DNA of 64,000 nucleotides from Bugula neritina (Eukaryota; Bryozoa; Gymnolaemata; Cheilostomatida; Bugulidae), in the NCBI GenBank assembly GCA_964035545.1, contig OZ037769.1, forward strand, positions 12,138,133 to 12,202,132, written 5' to 3'. Made by a program: the position numbers and the translations under genes. This document shows, in pieces, positions 57,791-64,000 of the stretch (the first letter of the stretch is position 1; each line of letters starts with the position of its first letter). Below the pieces are notes generated by a model. The model worked only from the letters and a program-made list of their open reading frames with translations. It searched no databases and was not told the origin of the DNA.

Positions 57791-57874
57791 TCATTAGAAT
57801 GATTCTGTGATCACACTGTTAGATCTGCTACCTGCATGTACTTTTTATTCTAATTTTTTTTAATTCTCCTATAG

Positions 57875-58979
57875 TGTTCCTAAAAGTATCATGTGTTTTC
57901 TTATTCGTACATTTGTATTAAAGCAAGATTCACACCTATAAGCTGCTGGCGGGCAACCATTTTCCTGTCAATATCACATCATTATCAACTGCAATGATGT
58001 TTTGTTCCTAGCTTTCTATATTTGAAAGCACTAAAAATATCTATCTATCTAAATTCACCAGAAGAGGTGAACACATTAAATGCTCTTTTCTAGCAACTCT
58101 GTGATTAAGAGCTGCTGTTCACTTCCTCAATGTGATTTAGCTTGCATAGCACCTTTCAGGTTCATACATAAGCAATGTTTCTTTTGAATTTCTATTGGCA
58201 AAATACTTGATTTAGCTTATTGAGTAATGGTAAGTTAATTCCGTTCCATCAGCATATTGGTGGGCTAATGATTTTTCTGCATTAACATTTACATAATTTC
58301 GCCCCATGTGTGCATTCTCATATGCTTACTCAACTTTGAGGAGCTTGAACACTGTGTTCCACATTCCACGCATTGATGAGGTTTTTATTTTTTCTCCACC
58401 ATTTTATTTGTTTTCAAAAAATTTATTCATGTCATTCATAGTAAAGCAAGTTCCAAACCTAGCTACTGGTGGCCAACCATTTTCCTTTTCAATACCACAT
58501 CATTACTGAGTCCAGAAATGTTTTTTTTCTGGCTTTTTATATTTGAAAGCATCAAAAATTATCAAACTGCTTTTTTGTGCCTTGCCAATGTGTTGCTTTC
58601 ATCAGAGTATCTATAAAAGCAGTAGTTTATCTTCAGGTGGAGCAAAGGAATTGCTTCTAGTTTCTCTGCTCATTATTCCACCTTTTCAGGATTTCTTCAC
58701 TGAAGCAGCGATTTTTGTGCGTTCGGCCATAAATTTGATTTTGTGACTGCCATCTCTCCACCAAACGTTCTTATACAAAAGTCCTTTTTTACATGCTGGA
58801 CATCTGTGAGGCTCCTTACTAGTTGCTACCCTATTAATTAGGTTGGCTCCAGCATGTCTATCTACAGCTTTTACTGCTGGCGCATAGCTTTCTGGTTGTT
58901 CCCCATGCAGGGCCTGGCACATGCAGTGTGTGAAAAGTTCTTGCTTTTTTGTTATAACCTTTAACCATGTTAACTGCAT
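57875..58979 (-). pseudogene. Relic of a C2H2 zinc-finger coding region
   Basis: The minus strand encodes separate, differently framed finger modules. One is a complete-looking finger at 58,297-58,383 (CVECGTQC, then SKHMRMH; C-x2-C-x12-H-x3-H plus a degraded linker). A half finger lies at 57,875-57,939 (CESCFNTN, RKHM). A CPACKKG motif followed by a single late His sits in the 97-codon open frame 58,686-58,979. Two blocks at 57,917-58,030 and 58,440-58,560 are direct repeats of each other, as expected of finger duplication. Stops and frameshifts separate all modules. Confidence 0.5.
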
Positions 58980-60084
58980 CTTTGCTTTTCACATTTGAAA
59001 AGAGATTATCAGGTTATAGCTCAAACTCTTCATTTGATTTGCTTTTAGATACATTTTACTTAGACTTATTTTACATAGATTCATTTTACTTAGACTGATT
59101 TGTGTAGCTTTTATATATTTTTTCATATATCTAAAATGTACTTTTATTTTTAAATTCTGTTACATCTTAACATTTTATCCGTGTATAAATAATGCATATG
59201 AAACTAATAGTAATAAAGTGTTTTAAATGAAATTTTATCGTACAATATTTTTATTTATGTGGGGGTGGGTGTGTATACGTATACATATATGTATACATAT
59301 ATGTATATGTACACATACATACATACACACACATGCATACATACAAGCACACACATGCACACATACACGCACACACATGCACACATACACGCACACACAT
59401 AAATACATACTCACACATACATACACGCATGCACATGTAGGTGCAGTTATTAAGATGTTAGAAACCTTTATAACAGAATTTACAAGGCAAAGTTTTCCAT
59501 TTTTTTACATAATATAGTATTATATAATATGGAGTATAGTAACATAGAGAATATATATCAGCACTTTTAAGGTTTAAGTTAGGAGTATTAGACAGAGTCT
59601 CTCAAATAATAGTGAAGTGTTTGATTTTAATAATTAATATATATCAACACTTATAGGTGTGTAGTTATATTTACAGTAAAGCTCTATTCTATGGTTTAGC
59701 ATTTTTTATAGACTGTTTTTATTTCTTTATGAATTATTAGAGCAACTATTTATACATATATAAAAATCTTAGTATTTTAAAATGCTCAGTATATTTTGCA
59801 GTAAATAAAACTTGCAATGATGCTGTACAGCAAGCAAGAATAAACTTAAAATTGAAGATTAATGCAGCAGAGAATATTTATAGTCCAAGCGTCTAACATC
59901 GTTTTCATTTCGTGTAATTCAACATATGCAGCAAAGCACTATCTGGACTTTCATACTACAGACATAGCTTTAGCAGTAAATCTCTAACACTAACTAATAA
60001 TATCATATTAATAATATAATTATACAGTATTTTATTTTGTATAGATTATAGAACAGTTCCGGGGTGGTGAAGACATAACAGCAA
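58980..60084. other. Intergenic AT-rich region
   Basis: No gene seen. A CA/TG-rich low-complexity tract lies at 59,275-59,435 and produces spurious Cys/Val- and His/Thr-rich open frames on both strands. Confidence 0.5.
59275..59435. repeat. CA-rich low-complexity tract
   Basis: Alternating acacatgcacacatacacgc-type sequence with tatacatatatgta at its left end, a potential Z-DNA-forming stretch. Confidence 0.9.
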
Positions 60085-61721
60085 CTAACAGTAACTGGGT
60101 ACATCAAACACACTCTCATCCTGTATACCATTAGTAATATTTCCATACTGGAAGAAGATCATCTGAGGTACTGGAAATAAAAAAATAGTATCAAGTATAA
60201 AACACTATGTCTGCAATTTTGATGATTAGTTTATTATGTAGTAGGTGTAGTTACTGCAGTACTGTTAGAACTTCCATATAACATATATATCTATGATCTA
60301 ATCTATGACCTATATATATATATGTCAACATCTGAACAGATAAATTCACATATTTTACCAAAACAGGCATTTTCATGTCAGTGAGGAGATAATGAAGTGT
60401 ATAACACTTACCATATTTTTCTTGTAAATAAAACAATATACTACACTTACCTCCGACAAATATTTGCTCAATAAGTTCAGATACAATAGTAAAACTGTCT
60501 CTCAGAACAGTTATTACAGTAGATCCGTCTTTCACTGCCAGTCTGTATGTATCTGTGAGTTGATCTCCGACAGTCAAAGATAAAATGTGAGTTAAGGACT
60601 CTACAACATACGGCATTACGATGTCAGGTTCATGTACTGTAAAAGCAAGTTTAAGTACTATCTTAGATGCTTGACAAATTTTAGAGGTAGGTGCATGTAA
60701 TGGAGAAATTGAGAAAGCCCTGTGTTCTAGGCAAAAAATGTAGCAAAATAAATTATGTTATTGTGAGAACTTTACTGGGTGACCCAAACCAATTATTAAG
60801 AAAATTAAAGAGCTTCAGCTATGAAAATTTATTTACTACTGCATCTACATAAACAGATATGTGCACAATTAATTATAGCCTGTTCTTTGAGTAGATGGGA
60901 GAACTTACCTGAATCTGAGCAGATCTGAGTTATGTTACGTGACTCACTTCTAGTGCACTCCATATTTATTGTATCGACTATATACCCAACGTCCTACATG
61001 TAGCATAATAAATATTCAAGTATTTCAAGTAATGATAACATAATTAATAGAAATGCTTAAAATATGCGCACAATGCATTCATATTTGTAAACTTTTAAAT
61101 AGGAGGGTAACACGAAATCAAAGATATATAATCATTTGCTCTGTACTACAATAATGGGCGTATATAGGTACCATGGTATGTGTACCACAATAGCTAGTTG
61201 ACTGAAGGAATATGATGTACTGTACCATATTATTTTAGTAAAATAGGATAATATCATGTTTTTCATCACTGAGTGTAAAAAGTAACAATTAAATAGCTCA
61301 AACTACACAGCTCAAAGCCCTACAAAATGGTAAAAAAGTGGGAGTGCACAGTGACTCTATTCTGTATACTCTTAACTCATTTAAAATTTATTTAAGGTTC
61401 TATGCAATTGATGTTTATGTATTCCTACAATAATTATATCTATGTACTTACGCTAAAAAATAGGAGAGTGATATTTCCAGCAAACTCTCCATCTACATAA
61501 ACAGATTGTCGGAATGATGCTTGATTCGTGGAATAGTCGACCGCTGCTTTAGCAATTACATCAGAAACCACACCAGTTCCCTGCACCACCTCAGCGCGTT
61601 TACCATATACAGAGCTCTCCCATTTTAAAGGAAGACACTGTCTTTCACTGCGAGTAGTAGGGACAGTTTGAGTAGAGACTGCAACAGTAGCTAACAGCAA
61701 GCAAAAAGATCTGGCTAACAT
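60085..61721 (-). CDS. Ependymin-related secreted protein
   Basis: Ependymin-related proteins are secreted, lysosomal or extracellular lipid/Ca-binding glycoproteins. Four exons (61452-61721, 60909-60993, 60451-60636, 60085-60170) join in phase to 208 residues, the family's usual length. Features: a signal peptide (MLARSFCLLLATVAVSTQT); Cys before PLKWESSV; central Cys pair in MECT and QICSD; and the closing FFQYGNI...VFDVPSYC with a terminal Cys. This gives four mature cysteines, as in the family. The start at 61,721 was chosen over an upstream Met at 61,769 because it opens directly into the signal peptide and lies ~60 bp after a TATA box. It is convergent with UBL5. Confidence 0.85.
60687..60848. 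mobile_element. MITE of 162 bp (family A, copy 2)
   Basis: It starts gtaggtgcatgtaatggaga and ends ttactactgcatctac, matching both the ends and the interior of the element at 14,867-15,029 in inverted orientation. It lies in the intron between ependymin-related exons 2 and 3. Confidence 0.85.
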
Positions 61722-61780
61722 GGTTACTGTTGAGTGTGCATAAAAGCTTTGACTACTGAATATTCTCATAGTGTGTGTCT

Positions 61781-61789
61781 CTTTTTATA
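61781..61789 (-). promoter_or_regulatory. TATA box of the ependymin-related gene
   Basis: The minus strand reads tataaaaag 60 bp upstream of the chosen ATG. A start site ~30 bp downstream would leave a short 5' UTR and exclude the upstream Met at 61,769. Confidence 0.65.
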
Positions 61790-61799
61790 CTGAAGAGAG

Positions 61800-62300
61800 G
61801 TTCAACTGCAGACAAGGGTTGGTATCTTTACAGGATTGCATAATTACATTGTTATTAGGAAGGTCCTGGATTCTAGACAGTTTTCAATGTCACGTGATAC
61901 TCTTGATCAGCCTCTATCAGCATGGCTTATTCGCAAATTCTTATACATGTATGCCCTTTAACCTTTCGGCTGATATGTGAAATACAATGAATAGTTATAT
62001 TCCATTTCAGCTGTAAATTACTTCACATGTTCATTGCATCATCATAATCATCATGGTGATGCAATCTACAAAATGCAGTCCTAGATAATGTGATCACCAA
62101 CTGCCATTAAAGTCTTTACCATAATATTTTTGTCTGACTTTCAGTTTTCTTGGAACAGCTACAATATTTTACTTGTATGTGATGTTATTTGTTATGTACA
62201 TGTTGTCATGCTGATATCCGTGAGTCACCATAATAAAAGAAAACATTTAAAATGACACAAATAAAAGCACTTTATGCCAATGTCTGTGCAGTATAGCTCA
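61800..62300. other. Intergenic region upstream of the ependymin-related gene
   Basis: No gene or repeat recognised. A short palindromic stretch (catcatcataatcatcatgg with gtgatgcaatct) lies at ~62,035-62,070. Confidence 0.4.
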
Positions 62301-62304
62301 CAGC

Positions 62305-62510
62305 TTGCTTAAAGCTTTCATCCCAGTGAGAGACCCTGGTGGTGACGGTTTTTTAATATGCTAAGGACTGAGCCTCTCACCATGCTGTAGAACATGGCCC
62401 AGAAGCAATTATAACACCAGCAACAGCCTTGCCAGGGTTTGAACTGGTGATGCTAGCATTTACTAAACATGCACTTTAAACCACTAAATTTAGGCTGCTT
62501 CCCTTTTTAC
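62305..62510 (-). mobile_element. Diverged tRNA-derived SINE, related subfamily
   Basis: The minus strand begins gcagcctaaatttagtggtt and has a B-box-like agttcaaaccctgg. The tail recalls the other copies (tctcactggga), but the middle differs (gttataattgcttctgggcc). It is probably an older or separate subfamily. Confidence 0.7.
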
Positions 62511-62930
62511 ACTGTTGTAAGTACAGTTTATTAGCAAAACATAAAATACTAGTACATAATTGTGAAGCAACCATGCCCTTTATCAAGTTTATTGGAGAAT
62601 ATGACTCATATTTTGTTCAACTACAAATTTGTTTTATGACTACATTTTAGTTTTGTTCAGATATACAACTTTTTGTTTTTAAGCTTTCAAAAAACCAGCT
62701 GAATGCACACTAGCTTATAAATAATCCATTATCAACACATGATAAAATTATTATCCTAATCAAAACAACTATTGTAACAGCAACAGTGGATAAAAGCACT
62801 TGACCCCAAATTACTACGACGTAATTATTTCCTCATTACCAAATTTCCTAAAAAATATAACATGCAGAAAAACTTACACACTTAGGAACACATGTGATAT
62901 ATATTCCAAACATCAAGCAACCTGTTATAT
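62511..62930. other. Intergenic AT-rich spacer
   Basis: Nothing was recognised between the SINE and the GT repeat. Confidence 0.4.
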
Positions 62931-62935
62931 ATATA

Positions 62936-63004
62936 TGTGCGTGTGCGTGTGCGTGTGCGTGTGCGTGTGTGTTGTTTGTTTGTTTTGTTTTGTTTTGTTT
63001 TATT
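62936..63004. repeat. (GT)n and (TTTTG)n microsatellites
   Basis: A gtgtgc/gtgt tract followed by ttgttttgttttgttttg. On the minus strand this is an (AAAAC)n-type run followed by CA repeats, 3' of the non-LTR reading frame, and may be the tail of that element. Confidence 0.9.
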
Positions 63005-63157
63005 TTAACACTTATGAAAAATTTACAAGAATGAGAAAAAAATAGCAAAAAAATGTGTTTAGGCCTATGGCGCAATAGCACTGCAGCTAGTCAAGGCACC
63101 AGGCCTTTGCTGAGGAGAACTAACAGTTAGCGGTCTAAAAATACAAAATCAAACAAG

Positions 63158-63805
63158 TTACATTGAGTCAAACAAGTAAGACTTTACAGCACGCTTGAAA
63201 TCATCATCTCTTGCAACAGCACGAATTGACTTCGGCAGTCCATTCTACAAGGATGCACACTGGTAACTCACTCTGCGATGTCCGGAAGCGGTTGTAGATT
63301 TGGGCAGTTTTAAATTATATTTGGCAGCTCTAGTTAAGTAATTGTGGCAAGAATGTGAATCATTGGAGTAAAAGGTTTGATGAACAAGTAATAATAATTT
63401 ATATTTGTATTGTAATTGGACAGGTAGTATTAAGGAATGTAAAAATAATGGTTTAGTGTGTGTCAATGGAGATTTTTCATAAATTATTCTTACTAATCGC
63501 TTTTGTAATAAGTGGATTTGGTTAATATAACTTTTAGCTGCGCTTCCCCATGATTCAAGACAATAGTTGATTTTGGAATTTATAAAAGAGTTTTATATTA
63601 CGATTAACACTTTTCTTGGTAGGAAACTTGAACATTTAAATAGCATTTCTATCATTGGTCTCAGCTTTTACACAATTTGTCTATATGCAAATTCCATGAC
63701 AGAGATTTGTTAATTTCAACCCCTAAAAATTTGATTGAATTTGTTTCTTTTAGATATGAGTCGCCAATTTTTAATGAATTTGGGTTTAGTTTGCGGTTGG
63801 GGTTG
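63158..63805 (-). pseudogene. 3' end of a non-LTR retrotransposon reverse transcriptase, decayed
   Basis: The minus strand encodes, with one or more frame shifts, GDSYLKETNSIKFLGV and WNLHIDKLC. Next come a NYCLESWG-like segment, RVSYQCASL and NGLPKSIR. These are the standard landmarks of the RT C-terminal region in Jockey/CR1/RTE-like elements. An in-frame stop replaces the Trp expected after CASL. The frame closes at 63,158. No endonuclease or 5' RT core is in the window. The (AAAAC)-type run further 3' (62,975-63,004) could be the tail. Confidence 0.75.
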
Positions 63806-64000
63806 TATATATATCATTCTGGTAACTTCTAAACTCTGGAGTTACTTGAGCTCTCGATCGGGCTTTAATGAGCTTTAACTATGCTTTTGTTGAAACATCA
63901 GTGTCTTTCATTGTAAAGGTGTGAGCAATGGCACCCGTTCTGTGCTGTGACGAGAAGACAAGTCTCGAAACAGCTGCTGTACACAGACTGAGTTATATAT
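63806..64000. other. Right edge of window
   Basis: No supported feature. A short open frame starts at 63,929 and runs off the end, with no recognisable motif. Confidence 0.3.

Noticed and set aside
59227-59517. His/Thr-rich and Cys/Val-rich open frames
   Set aside because: Translation of CA/TG low-complexity sequence on both strands.

Overview
The window comes from an AT-rich invertebrate animal genome. It has spliced genes with GT-AG introns of roughly 100-700 bp, tRNA-derived SINEs, a Tc1-type element, two Ty3/gypsy-type LTR retrotransposons and a non-LTR fragment. The genes are animal ones: UBR4, a CLIP-170-type CAP-Gly protein, UBL5/Hub1 and an ependymin-related protein. The phylum cannot be fixed from the sequence alone.

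Layout. Positions 1-21,020 (+) hold the C-terminal ~2,140 residues of the giant E3 ligase UBR4 in 39 exons. All reading-frame phases join cleanly, and many introns consist largely of private minisatellites. A SINE and then a 6.9 kb Ty3/gypsy element (21,747-28,687, -) lie just beyond its 3' end. The gypsy element has matching 583-bp LTRs, a tRNA-Leu primer site and a textbook -1 frameshift signal between gag and pro. A decayed 3.2 kb terminal-inverted-repeat transposon follows (29,356-32,594).

From 46,521 down to 32,866 (-) runs a CAP-Gly/coiled-coil gene of the CLIP-170 type. It carries an unusual run of about eleven Cys-containing 9-residue repeats. Its introns contain a palindromic Tc1 derivative (34,780-36,520), a hairpin MITE beside a splice acceptor, and a SINE. 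It is convergent with UBR4. A second gypsy element (49,870-54,938, -) has 422-bp LTRs and a gag-pol reading frame broken by one amber codon.

From 55,431 (+) lies UBL5/Hub1, a splicing-linked ubiquitin-like protein. A hidden second exon would restore the usual 73-residue length. Then come a relic of C2H2 zinc-finger coding sequence (-), a complete four-exon ependymin-related secreted protein (61,721-60,085, -) with a TATA box, and the decayed 3' end of a non-LTR retrotransposon at the right edge.

The host genes are neighbours rather than an operon-like unit, and no defence system, CRISPR array or obvious new multi-gene system is visible. The most unusual items are the complete frameshift signal in the first gypsy element, the palindromic Tc1 derivative, the TIR element with subterminal repeats, the Cys-repeat tract in the CLIP protein, the possible alternative C-terminus of UBL5, and the intron-filling minisatellites of UBR4.
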